Part shown: positions 52,000 through 59,862 of the stretch, one piece after another
Layout: each line of letters starts with the position of its first letter
Position numbering within the stretch: position 1 is the first letter of the stretch
DNA from: an uncultured Bacteroidota bacterium
Lineage (GTDB): Bacteria; Bacteroidota; Bacteroidia; Bacteroidales; WCHB1-69
DNA length: 62,641 nt
Assembly: GCA_902796805.1 (NCBI GenBank)
Contig: CADBQG010000014.1
Coordinates: 1-62,641 of the forward strand
Direction of reading: 5' to 3'
Notes under the pieces: generated by a model
What the model was told of the DNA's origin: nothing
Databases searched by the model: none
Seen by the model: the letters and a program-made list of their open reading frames with translations, nothing else
Program-made: the position numbers and the translations under genes

Positions 52000-53177
52000 G
52001 ACTTCTTTTCCTTGGTGGAAAGCATTTTCAAGAATGAGACCTCGTTTTTGGTGAGGAAGCGCCAATGGCCGCGCGGCAGGTCTTTTTTGGTCAGTCCGGC
52101 GAAAACAACCCTGTCGAGCTTCACCACCTCATAGCCCAAAGCCTCGAAAATGCGCCTGATTATCCGGTTCTTCCCTGAGTGAATTGTTATCCCGACGTGT
52201 TTCTTGCTTTCGTCTATGTACTGCACGTCGTCGGGAGTGATCTTTCCGTCAGAGAGTTCAATGCCGTTGCGAAGTATGTCCATGTCAACGGATGCAAAAT
52301 TCTTGTCGAGCTCCACGGCGTAGGTTTTCTCAATTGCCGAGCTGGGGTGCGTGAGTTTCTTTGTCATGTCGCCGTCGTTTGTGAAGAGCAGCAAGCCCGT
52401 TGTGTCGCGGTCGAGGCGGCCTACGGGGTAGATGCGCTCCTCGCAGGCGTTTCGCACCAGTTCCATCACATTGGCGCGGTCGCGCTCGTCGTCTGTGGTG
52501 GTGATGTAGTCCTTGGGCTTGTTGAGCAGCACATAGACGGGTTTTTCGCGCTGGAGCACCCTGTCGCCGTACCTGACCTCGTCGGTCGGCAGCACCTTGT
52601 GTCCCATCTCGGTCACAACCTCGCCGTTCACCGTTATGGCTCCGGAGGCAATCAGCACGTCAGCTTCGCGCCTGGAGCATATACCGGCGTTTGCTATGTA
52701 TTTGTTAAGACGCACCGGACCGTGCTTCTCCTCGAACTCCAACGACAGAACCCTTTTCTTGCGCGGCAGCATCCGGCCTTCGCTTTTCCTGCGGTCCATG
52801 ATCTCGGTGAGAATCTCCGACTCAGCTATCACGTTCCTGCGGCGCGGCCGTCTCTGGTCTTTCTCGGAATAGCTTTTCTTGAAGGAACGGTCCTTGTCGG
52901 GCTTGCCGAAATGCGACCTCCCGGAACTCTTGCCGCCGTGGTCGCGCCTCCTTTCCTTTCCAAGACCCGTGTCTCCGGAATCTTTGCCACGACTTCTTCT
53001 CCTTTCAAATCCCGAATCTTCTGAACCGTCCTCGTAGCCTGAGTTGAACTTTCTCCTCTTCGGTTGACTGTTGCCGCCCTTACCGCCGCCTCTGCGGTCG
53101 GAAGGACGCCTGTTCTCTCTGCGCCTCGGGGTGAAATCTTCGTCCGGCGATATCTCTTTGTTAAATCTTCTGCTCAT
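51996..53177 (-). CDS. RsuA/RluB family rRNA pseudouridine synthase with long basic N-terminal tail
   Basis: The 393-residue enzyme has a disordered Arg/Gly/Ser/Lys-rich N-terminus (about 1-130, e.g. RRRENRRPSDRRGGGKGGN). The S4 RNA-binding domain follows (VRLNKYIANAGICSRREADV). The catalytic domain has PVGRLDRDTTGLLLFTNDGD with the nucleophilic Asp and HSGKNRIIRRIFEALGYEV. The tail is likely an RNA-binding or liquid-like extension, common in Bacteroidota RluB proteins. The product site (for example U2605 of 23S) is inferred from family only. Confidence 0.92.
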   Translation of the reverse strand: MSRRFNKEISPDEDFTPRRRENRRPSDRRGGGKGGNSQPKRRKFNSGYEDGSEDSGFERRRSRGKDSGDTGLGKERRRDHGGKSSGRSHFGKPDKDRSFKKSYSEKDQRRPRRRNVIAESEILTEIMDRRKSEGRMLPRKKRVLSLEFEEKHGPVRLNKYIANAGICSRREADVLIASGAITVNGEVVTEMGHKVLPTDEVRYGDRVLQREKPVYVLLNKPKDYITTTDDERDRANVMELVRNACEERIYPVGRLDRDTTGLLLFTNDGDMTKKLTHPSSAIEKTYAVELDKNFASVDMDILRNGIELSDGKITPDDVQYIDESKKHVGITIHSGKNRIIRRIFEALGYEVVKLDRVVFAGLTKKDLPRGHWRFLTKNEVSFLKMLSTKEKKS

Positions 53178-53218
53178 TTTGCTGGTATATCGAAACTAAA
53201 AAATACTTTCTGCTGCTA

Positions 53219-54097
53219 TTATTTCTTCTCCGTTTCAGGCTCTTCTTTGTACTGGCATTCAGGATAACTGGTCTTCACGAAAGAATAGACGAGAAGGCAC
53301 ACTCCCAACACAATCAGCGGCAGCGACAGCCACTGGCCGTTGTTCAGCACGTGGCCCGCCTCCGACTGCACCTGCACCTCCTTCACGAACTCAATCAGGA
53401 ACCGCGCCACAAATATCACCGTGAGGGTTATTCCTGAAGTCCGGCCGGCGGCAACCCTGCCTTTCGCGAACTTGAAGTAGTAGATTGTCAGGGCAGCGAA
53501 AACCGACATATAGACCACAGACTCGTACAACTGCGCCGGGTGGCGGAAGGTTCCGGCAATGCCGAAACCGCCGTATATGAAGTCGAAGCCCCAAGGCACT
53601 GTTGTTATGCTGCCTACTATCTCGTGGTTCATAAGGTTTCCTATCCTCACAAAAGAGGCTGCAACCGGCACCGCAATGGCCAACCGGTCGAGAATCCACA
53701 GGAAATTGATCTTATGCCTCCAGCAATAGTAAATCAGGAAACAGAAAATACCTATAACACCGCCGTGACTTGCAAGTCCTTGGTATCCTGTGAAATGCCA
53801 ATTCTCGTCGAAGGGAAGCAGTATCTGCAGCGGGGCTGTCTTGAACATCTCCGGCTCGTAGAAAAGGAAATGACCGAGCCTCAGGCCGACAACAGTCCAA
53901 ACGATGGTCCAGATGGATATCTTGTCGAGCAGCTTCTGCGACAGCTTTTCGGTCTTGAAAATCTGCTGAAGCGTGTAATACGCGAGAAGGAAGCCTGTGG
54001 CAAGGAGTATTCCGTACCATCTCACCTCAACGGAGCCGATGCGGAACGCCACCGGATCCACTTTCCAAGTTATTGTGCAAAGTGCCTGGTATAACAT
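53219..54097 (-). CDS. lgt: prolipoprotein diacylglyceryl transferase
   Basis: Adds diacylglycerol to the lipobox Cys of prolipoproteins, first step of lipoprotein maturation. The 292-residue, seven-helix inner-membrane protein has EVRWYGILLATGFLLAYY, GLASHGGVIGIF, the Lgt signature AASFVRIGNLMNHEIVG and FRHPAQLYESVVY. Length is normal. It lies between the acidic unknown (15 bases upstream) and the pseudouridine synthase. Confidence 0.95.
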   Translation of the reverse strand: MLYQALCTITWKVDPVAFRIGSVEVRWYGILLATGFLLAYYTLQQIFKTEKLSQKLLDKISIWTIVWTVVGLRLGHFLFYEPEMFKTAPLQILLPFDENWHFTGYQGLASHGGVIGIFCFLIYYCWRHKINFLWILDRLAIAVPVAASFVRIGNLMNHEIVGSITTVPWGFDFIYGGFGIAGTFRHPAQLYESVVYMSVFAALTIYYFKFAKGRVAAGRTSGITLTVIFVARFLIEFVKEVQVQSEAGHVLNNGQWLSLPLIVLGVCLLVYSFVKTSYPECQYKEEPETEKK

Positions 54098-54112
54098 CGT
54101 CTCACTCTTTTG

Positions 54113-55087
54113 TTAGGAATATTTGCGTCTTAAGAGGTCGCAGAACGACAGGTACGCGTCGGAAGCCGAGTCCCAGTAGTACTTGTTCTTCAGCTTTTCG
54201 AGACAGTCGAACGCCTCGTTCATGTCCTTGCACTCGTTGAGCATCTTCACCGACTCGCTGAAATCCTCTCCTCTGTTATGGAAAAGTTCTTTGATGTAAG
54301 TGAATTTATCGTTGATGGAGATGGCCTTTGTGAGGTCGAGGACCTTGGCGTGCTGGTACTGCCCGCTTATGGAAGTGTCTTCCTTCTTCTGGTTGAAAAG
54401 GTCGTTGAGCGAGCGCTGTGATGGCTGATGGACATTGCTTTTCTCATGTTTTTTAGGAGTCACGTGGAGAAGGTCGTCCTCCTCGGAGAACAATGTCGCG
54501 GAGTTATCCTTGATTTCACTCTCCACCTCGATGCTGGTTTCAATCTCGAGGTTCTCGAAAATGTCAGGGTCTTCGTCCTCGGCTATTATCACCGGCTTCG
54601 GGGTCTCGGGTTGTTCTTTATTTGCGGAATTGGCCTCTATTTCAACAGAAATGGCCTCCAGTTCCTCGCTTATGTCAGTTGCCTCATAGCTCTCGTGCTC
54701 GGTGTCGAAGAAGAGGTTCTCGTCATCACCTGTCTCTGCAGGACTTCCATCTTCGGGATTCTCAATTGAGTCAGGAGTTTCCTTGACGTCTTCATTGGAG
54801 GGTTCAACGCTGTCGGCAACTGGAGTGTCCTCTTTGGCGGGCACTTTCGTCTCCTGCGCGGGTTCTGCCACTGCTGCGGGTTTCAGTCCCTTTTCTTCAG
54901 CCTCGTTTACGACTTCATCGTTTACGGCTTCGCGCTCCGATGTCTCGATGCGGGATACTTTGACGTAAAGCTGTCGGATCTTTTCCAACAGTATCTCCTT
55001 CTCTATCAGAGCCAAAGGAGCGGTTTCTCCGTTGCCTGACAGACATTTGTCAATGTTTTCAACCAATAAATCAAAGGTTTCTTTCAT
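54113..55087 (-). CDS. acidic unknown protein with conserved-looking helical C-terminus
   Basis: No family recognised. The 324-residue protein has three parts: an N-terminal helical segment (ETFDLLVENIDKCLS ... IRQLYVKVSRIE), a long Glu/Asp/Pro/Ser-rich linker (about 60-215), and a basic-acidic C-terminal domain (about 216-324: SLNDLFNQKKEDTSIS, AISINDKFTYIKELF, DAYLSFCDLLRRKYS). The C-terminus looks structured. The TTG at 55108 is rejected because a -7 box overlaps it. First gene of the lgt-rluB-U32 run. Confidence 0.78.
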   Translation of the reverse strand: MKETFDLLVENIDKCLSGNGETAPLALIEKEILLEKIRQLYVKVSRIETSEREAVNDEVVNEAEEKGLKPAAVAEPAQETKVPAKEDTPVADSVEPSNEDVKETPDSIENPEDGSPAETGDDENLFFDTEHESYEATDISEELEAISVEIEANSANKEQPETPKPVIIAEDEDPDIFENLEIETSIEVESEIKDNSATLFSEEDDLLHVTPKKHEKSNVHQPSQRSLNDLFNQKKEDTSISGQYQHAKVLDLTKAISINDKFTYIKELFHNRGEDFSESVKMLNECKDMNEAFDCLEKLKNKYYWDSASDAYLSFCDLLRRKYS

Positions 55088-55105
55088 TTCGGATATTTTT
55101 TCGAA

Positions 55106-55113
55106 CAAAGCTA
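55106..55113 (-). promoter_or_regulatory. -7 box for the acidic unknown/lgt run
   Basis: On the minus strand the sequence is TAGCTTTG. A start near 55102 is 15 bases before the ATG at 55087. Confidence 0.5.
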
Positions 55114-55126
55114 CGACAAATAATTA

Positions 55127-55134
55127 TAATTTTG
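55127..55134 (+). promoter_or_regulatory. -7 box for tdk
   Basis: TAATTTTG followed by CC, 52 bases before the tdk start and divergent from the minus-strand box at 55106-55113. Confidence 0.45.
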
Positions 55135-55185
55135 CCGCTCTAAAAAGTTGCAAAAATACTAAATTCTTTAACAACTGTTTTCAAA

Positions 55186-55782
55186 ATGTTCTTAGAAAAA
55201 AAAGCGAGCAGAAACAACAAGAAGGGTTGGATAGAGGTTATCTGCGGGTCGATGTTCTCGGGGAAGACCGAGGAACTGCTCAGGAGAATACGCCGCGCCG
55301 AGTTCGCCAACCAGGAGATAGAGCTCTTCAAGCCGGCCATTGACACCAGATACGACGACACCGACGTGGTCTCGCACAACGAGAACTCCCGAATGGCCAC
55401 GCCGGTAAACAATTCCTCCGAAATCCTGCTCTATGTCAACATGAGTACCGTGCAGGTGGTGGCCATTGACGAAGTTCAGTTTTTCGACAGCCACATTGTT
55501 GACGTCTGCACCCAGCTTGCAAACGCGGGCATCCGTGTGATTGTCAGCGGGCTGGATATGGACTACAAGGGTAATCCATTCGGTCCGATGCCCCAGCTGA
55601 TGGCGGTTGCCGAATACGTGAGCAAGCAGCACGCCATCTGCACTCAGTGCGGCGACCTCGCGCAATTCTCCCACAGGATTGTGGCCGGCGAGAAACAGGT
55701 GCTGCTCGGCGAGAAAGACGCATACCTGCCACTCTGCAGGCACTGCTTCAACGAACTTCGCAACGAGGGAAACAGGCAATAG
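55186..55782 (+). CDS. tdk: thymidine kinase
   Basis: Salvages thymidine to dTMP. The 198-residue type II enzyme has Walker A CGSMFSGKTEELLRRI (near 21-36), the DEVQFFD motif, a lasso loop, and four zinc Cys (CTQCGD and CRHC). Complete. The start MFLEKKASRNNKKGWIEVI is normal for Bacteroidota. It converges on the AsmA-like gene with 2 bases between. Confidence 0.96.
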   Translation: MFLEKKASRNNKKGWIEVICGSMFSGKTEELLRRIRRAEFANQEIELFKPAIDTRYDDTDVVSHNENSRMATPVNNSSEILLYVNMSTVQVVAIDEVQFFDSHIVDVCTQLANAGIRVIVSGLDMDYKGNPFGPMPQLMAVAEYVSKQHAICTQCGDLAQFSHRIVAGEKQVLLGEKDAYLPLCRHCFNELRNEGNRQ

Positions 55783-55784
55783 AA

Positions 55785-58700
55785 TTAGTCTGCGCTCTTC
55801 ACATTGCTCCGCAAGCTCTTGCTTATCATGGATTTGAGCTCGCGGACGCTGCTCTCCACGGCACCTTTTTTCCCGGGTGCGAAGTCCTGGGCATATTTCG
55901 CCTTTCCTACCTTGTATTTCAGCCTGTCGCTCATGCCAATTATGTCAAGGCCTATCCTTACAGGCCTTATCAGCGATATGTTGTAGTCGTAGGTCATGTC
56001 GAGGTTGTGCCTGCCCGAAACCACCGCGCTGTACTTGTCTATAGAGACCAGGAAGGGATAAACGTCGACCTCGTTCTTGAATATTGTGATTTCCGTCGAA
56101 AGACTGTCGATCCTGTTCTCGGTATTTTTGTTGAAAAGGAGTTTTTTCGAGATGTTCCTGTATGTCTCGCTGTCGAGCACCACGAGATCCTTGCCGCTGA
56201 TTGCCGCCGCGCCGCGCAAGGTTGAGAATTTTATGTCGTAGTTCGACTTCAGGTAGGTTTCGGCAGCGAAATGGAACTCGGCGTCACCGCTGAACGACTT
56301 GAGCATCGGGAGCACGGTGTCGACATCGGGAATCATCTCTATGAGTTTGTCGATCTTTATGTCGAGGAGATGGAAATCGAAGCCGAGGAAGAGGTGGTTC
56401 AGCCTCGGTGTCTTGTACATGGCGGTCAGCTGCATCTTGGCGGCGTCGTTGGTCAAACCCATCTCCTCCAGCACGAGAATGCCGTCCTTGATGTAAACCT
56501 GCCCTGCGATGTTTCGGAATTCCACATCTTCAACCAGTGCGGCCTTTACCGTGGTCTTCATGTTCAGGTCAACGCCGAAGGGCACTATGAACGGGGCGGG
56601 TTCCTTCCTGTTTTCCATCTCCGTGGCCTCGCCAACAAGGGAATCGGGTGCGCCGAAGCCGTCAATCACGTCAAGTATTTCGTTGAGGTTTAGATAGTTT
56701 GCCGATAGGGCAAGTTCCCCTTTCAACAATCCTGCATCTTTAAGATATGCCTCAATGCCCTTGATTTGGCCGTTAATGTGGACATCGGAGCCGCCGAACC
56801 GGAGATTAACGTTTTTTAACTCGCATTTTTCAGGGGTGAAATCCACGTCGAAGGTGGGTGACACTATGTGGTGCTCTATGTCTGCTAACTTGGCGTCGAC
56901 GTTTTTCAGGGATATTTTCATGACAGGCGACCATTGCAGAAGAGGGTTGTCCTCCCCATCCTTGTAAGAGGCCCTTGCGTGAAGGTCGAGCGCGTCAGAC
57001 ACAAAGTCCATCTTCCCGCCCCTCTTGATCCTTGCTGTTTCTCCTTTGTAGTCAAGCATTAGGTTGTCCGGATCGTACATCACGAATTTCCCCTTTGGGG
57101 ATGCAAGCCTCACTGAAACTGTGTCCATGTCGAGACGCATGTCAGAAAGACTGTAAGTGGTGCCGATTTTCAGTTCCTTGGTCGAATCGGTGAGATCGTT
57201 TGTGTAAGCGTCGAGATTTATGCCTGTCAATGTTGTGCTAAAATCTGTTAAATTGTCGACTTTCAGGTGTTCTGTCGATATTTTGGCATTAAGCCATTCA
57301 TCAATTTTATAGGGTTTTTCCTTCGTTGGAAAGGTGAGTTTCGCGGTCAGCAGCGGTGTTGACACCGAAGTGGTGTCATGATAGAGAATGTTCACATCCG
57401 TGAACTTGCAGTCGGCGGTGGCGGCAACGTCGTCCAAAGAGAATCCCTTCTTCGGGTCGTATGCGAAGTCGGTTTCTATGTAGATGGCGGCGAGCCCGTC
57501 GCATTTGGTGAAGTCCGACGGCATGAATTCCGAGAAGTCCCTGATATGGAGGTTTCCGTTCGCCACTATGTCGAAAAGCATCTTTCCGAACAGGTTCTTT
57601 ATTGTTCCCGACATGTTCAGCCGGTTCCGTTTCTTTGTGGTAGCCGTCAGCGACTTGACGGCCATGTCAGTTTGTCCGTCGGTGTCCATGTCGAGCGCAA
57701 GAAGCGCATCGATATTCTCGAAAGAGAGCGGGAATCCGGAAATCATGATGTTGGCGCCGCCGAGCGAGATATCTGAGGTGATGTCGGGGAAACTCTCTTT
57801 GTTGTACAGTCCTTTGACATTTCCTCGCAGGCCTATTTCCCCATCGACGCTGATGTTGTCGAGTGCGTTTCCGATGAGTGCGGCGGGAATCTTTTGGAGT
57901 ACGTCCTGTATATCCCACTTTTCCGTGGAGAAGTTCACGTCTATGCCGGTGCCGTTACGCAACCCGTCGTTTTCAACATTCCCCTCCACAGTCATGGCAC
58001 ATTCGCCCACTCTTACGTTGCCGCCGTCAATCCGCAGGCTCCATTTATTGAAGTCTGCATTCACTTCCGAGGCAATCGCCAGATCTATGGAATCAACATA
58101 AACCATGGTGTCCACTTTCAGGAAACACTCCTTTACATCAGCCCCGACTTTTCCGTTCAAGAGGTTAAAATTCCTTAATTCTCCCGAATAGTCGAGTCTG
58201 GTTTTTCCTCCAGCGAAATCTATTTTGGCAGAGTCGCCCGACACGAACGCCGCCCCCGAAGCCTCCACCGCAAGGTCGCCGGCAATGTTGTCTTCGTGGA
58301 AACTGCCTGAAAGCGAGATGTCGGCGCTTTGCAGCCGGCATAGAATGTCAGATTTGCGGTTGTCGTACCTTATGTCAGTATTTTTCACCTTTACACTTTG
58401 AAGATCAACATATTCAATCAGCGTCGAAGAGGTATCGTCACCAGAGGTTTTCAGGATGTTGTAGTTAGGATTGCCATCTTCGTCAACCATGATGTTGACA
58501 GTGCCGTCGCTGAGCATGAAATCGTTGACTATCACCTTGTTGTTGCGCAAGTATTCTCGAATGTTGACGGCAGCCACAAGACTGCCCGCATGGAGGAGCG
58601 TGTCGGCCCCGCTCTTCAGTGTGGTGTTTTTCAGGTCTATCCCCACCTTGGGGAATGTTTTGAAGAATGTGAGCTCGGCCCGTTCCATGCCGAAGTCGCA

Positions 58701-58847
58701 GGCCAGGAAGCGCGCGGCGTTTTTATTGACCGCATTGGTCAGTTTTGCGGGTGAAAAAATGTTAAAACAGAGTACGGAAAATGCAATGGCGACAATGACC
58801 ACTGCCGAGACAAGCGCTATCGCCGCAATCTTCAGTGCTTTCTTCAT
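55785..58847 (-). CDS. large AsmA-like envelope protein
   Basis: The 1020-residue protein has an N-terminal membrane anchor (IAAIALVSAVVIVAIAFSVL). AsmA-type N-terminal features follow (CNIFSPAKLTNAVNKNAARF-like region, then LKNTTLKSGADTLLHAGSLV). Beyond that are long repeated beta segments and a C-terminal AsmA domain (YNISLIRPVRIGLDIIGM). AsmA/TamB relatives bridge inner and outer membranes and are linked to lipid traffic. The start overlaps the preceding small lipoprotein stop by four bases. Confidence 0.9.
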   Translation of the reverse strand: MKKALKIAAIALVSAVVIVAIAFSVLCFNIFSPAKLTNAVNKNAARFLACDFGMERAELTFFKTFPKVGIDLKNTTLKSGADTLLHAGSLVAAVNIREYLRNNKVIVNDFMLSDGTVNIMVDEDGNPNYNILKTSGDDTSSTLIEYVDLQSVKVKNTDIRYDNRKSDILCRLQSADISLSGSFHEDNIAGDLAVEASGAAFVSGDSAKIDFAGGKTRLDYSGELRNFNLLNGKVGADVKECFLKVDTMVYVDSIDLAIASEVNADFNKWSLRIDGGNVRVGECAMTVEGNVENDGLRNGTGIDVNFSTEKWDIQDVLQKIPAALIGNALDNISVDGEIGLRGNVKGLYNKESFPDITSDISLGGANIMISGFPLSFENIDALLALDMDTDGQTDMAVKSLTATTKKRNRLNMSGTIKNLFGKMLFDIVANGNLHIRDFSEFMPSDFTKCDGLAAIYIETDFAYDPKKGFSLDDVAATADCKFTDVNILYHDTTSVSTPLLTAKLTFPTKEKPYKIDEWLNAKISTEHLKVDNLTDFSTTLTGINLDAYTNDLTDSTKELKIGTTYSLSDMRLDMDTVSVRLASPKGKFVMYDPDNLMLDYKGETARIKRGGKMDFVSDALDLHARASYKDGEDNPLLQWSPVMKISLKNVDAKLADIEHHIVSPTFDVDFTPEKCELKNVNLRFGGSDVHINGQIKGIEAYLKDAGLLKGELALSANYLNLNEILDVIDGFGAPDSLVGEATEMENRKEPAPFIVPFGVDLNMKTTVKAALVEDVEFRNIAGQVYIKDGILVLEEMGLTNDAAKMQLTAMYKTPRLNHLFLGFDFHLLDIKIDKLIEMIPDVDTVLPMLKSFSGDAEFHFAAETYLKSNYDIKFSTLRGAAAISGKDLVVLDSETYRNISKKLLFNKNTENRIDSLSTEITIFKNEVDVYPFLVSIDKYSAVVSGRHNLDMTYDYNISLIRPVRIGLDIIGMSDRLKYKVGKAKYAQDFAPGKKGAVESSVRELKSMISKSLRSNVKSAD

Positions 58848-59245
58848 CGCTCTTTTGTGAATGAGTGGTAATTACCGTAATTATCGCTGTACTCGAGGAC
58901 GGAAGCGTTGAGTTTCTTCAAAGTATAGGTCTTGGGAATGCTTCCTCCCATCTCCATCTGGTGTATTTGCGTGAGTGTCTCTCTTTCAAGAGTCCAGGTG
59001 AAATGCTGCGCCTCCTCCTCGGTGACATCGTCAGACGTGTCCCAGGTATATCCGGTTCCTGCGAGGTCATAGTATTCGTGCACGGTACCCGACACCCACC
59101 TCCCGGCCATGAGGTTCCTATCGAACTTATCGCGGTTGAACGTAGTGTCGCAGCCACACAAAAACACCACCGCCGCCACACAGGCAGCGGCCTTCAACAA
59201 AACACCTCTTTTAAGTTTTGCCGCCTTCATTCGGAGTCTTTTCAT
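58844..59245 (-). CDS. small predicted lipoprotein, lipocalin-like
   Basis: The 133-residue protein has a hydrophobic signal and lipobox VVFLCGC (Cys near 32). The mature part contains LMAGRWVSGTVHEYYDL, then YTWDTSDDVTEEEAQHFTWT and NASVLEYSDNYGNYHSF, a lipocalin-like pattern. It is coupled to the AsmA-like gene by an ATGA overlap, so it may act with that envelope protein. An ATG at 59230 is an alternative start that gives a more typical signal length. Confidence 0.78.
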   Translation of the reverse strand: MKRLRMKAAKLKRGVLLKAAACVAAVVFLCGCDTTFNRDKFDRNLMAGRWVSGTVHEYYDLAGTGYTWDTSDDVTEEEAQHFTWTLERETLTQIHQMEMGGSIPKTYTLKKLNASVLEYSDNYGNYHSFTKER

Positions 59246-59253
59246 TCAGGCTG

Positions 59254-59261
59254 CAAAGGTA
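59254..59261 (-). promoter_or_regulatory. -7 box for the lipoprotein-AsmA pair
   Basis: On the minus strand the sequence is TACCTTTG. A start near 59250 leaves at most about 5 bases before ATG 59245, or about 20 before 59230. Confidence 0.5.
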
Positions 59262-59328
59262 ATTTTTTTTCGCTGCATTCGGCCGGAAAAATGCCACACC
59301 TTAACAACAGGCGGAATCCAAAGGAACC

Positions 59329-59733
59329 TCACCTTGCGCTGCGCGTCGCTATCTTTTTACCGTTGCGGTCGAAAGTGTAGAGCCACGAGCCCTTGCGGGT
59401 AACGAACGTGTTGCTCCCCACGCTCACAACCTCGCCCACGGAAGACCGCGACTTGGTATGGTACTTGCGGCCTTTGACGTCGTACAAATACAGCCAGCTC
59501 GACGTGGTAACCACAAACCAGTCGGAGCCATAGCCCTCCAACTTGCCTACACTCTTTGACAGCGTGGCCACTTTCCTCCCTTTTTCGTCGTAAACATAAT
59601 ACCAGCTGCCCTTTTCGTCAACTGAGGAGATTGTCTGCGAAGCACTTTGCGCACGTACGCATATAAATCCGAAAGTCATGATCGTCAAAAATACGAAACG
59701 AGCGGCTATATGATAACTGTCTTTTCTATTCAT
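59329..59733 (-). CDS. small secreted protein with three WY(V/L)YD-type repeats
   Basis: From ATG 59733 this is a 134-residue protein with a signal peptide ending near CVRAQ. The mature part has three related units: SWYYVYDEKGRKVATLSKSV, then SWLYLYDVKGRKYHTKS, then SWLYTFDRNGKKIATRS, each about 38 residues apart, as in WG/beta-propeller-like repeats. A -7 box at 59748-59755 excludes the upstream in-frame start. Function unknown. Confidence 0.75.
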   Translation of the reverse strand: MNRKDSYHIAARFVFLTIMTFGFICVRAQSASQTISSVDEKGSWYYVYDEKGRKVATLSKSVGKLEGYGSDWFVVTTSSWLYLYDVKGRKYHTKSRSSVGEVVSVGSNTFVTRKGSWLYTFDRNGKKIATRSAR

Positions 59734-59747
59734 AACATTTTTTTTTG

Positions 59748-59755
59748 CAAAACTA
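59748..59755 (-). promoter_or_regulatory. -7 box for the small repeat protein
   Basis: On the minus strand the sequence is TAGTTTTG followed by C. A start near 59744 is 11 bases before the ATG at 59733. Confidence 0.45.
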
Positions 59756-59824
59756 ATAAAATATCGCACAAACTCATCAATCACAAAACCGAACGTGGAT
59801 AATATGCTGCGATGACAAGATTAT

Positions 59825-59857
59825 TTTGTCAACTGTACTTTAAAAAATGTACCTTTG
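59825..59857 (+). promoter_or_regulatory. promoter of hydF (-33 TTTG and -7 TACCTTTG)
   Basis: TTTG at 59825-59828 and TACCTTTG at 59850-59857 are separated by 21 bases, the clearest two-part Bacteroidota promoter in the window. The predicted start near 59861 is only about two bases from the hydF ATG. Confidence 0.7.
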
Positions 59858-59862
59858 CCGTC

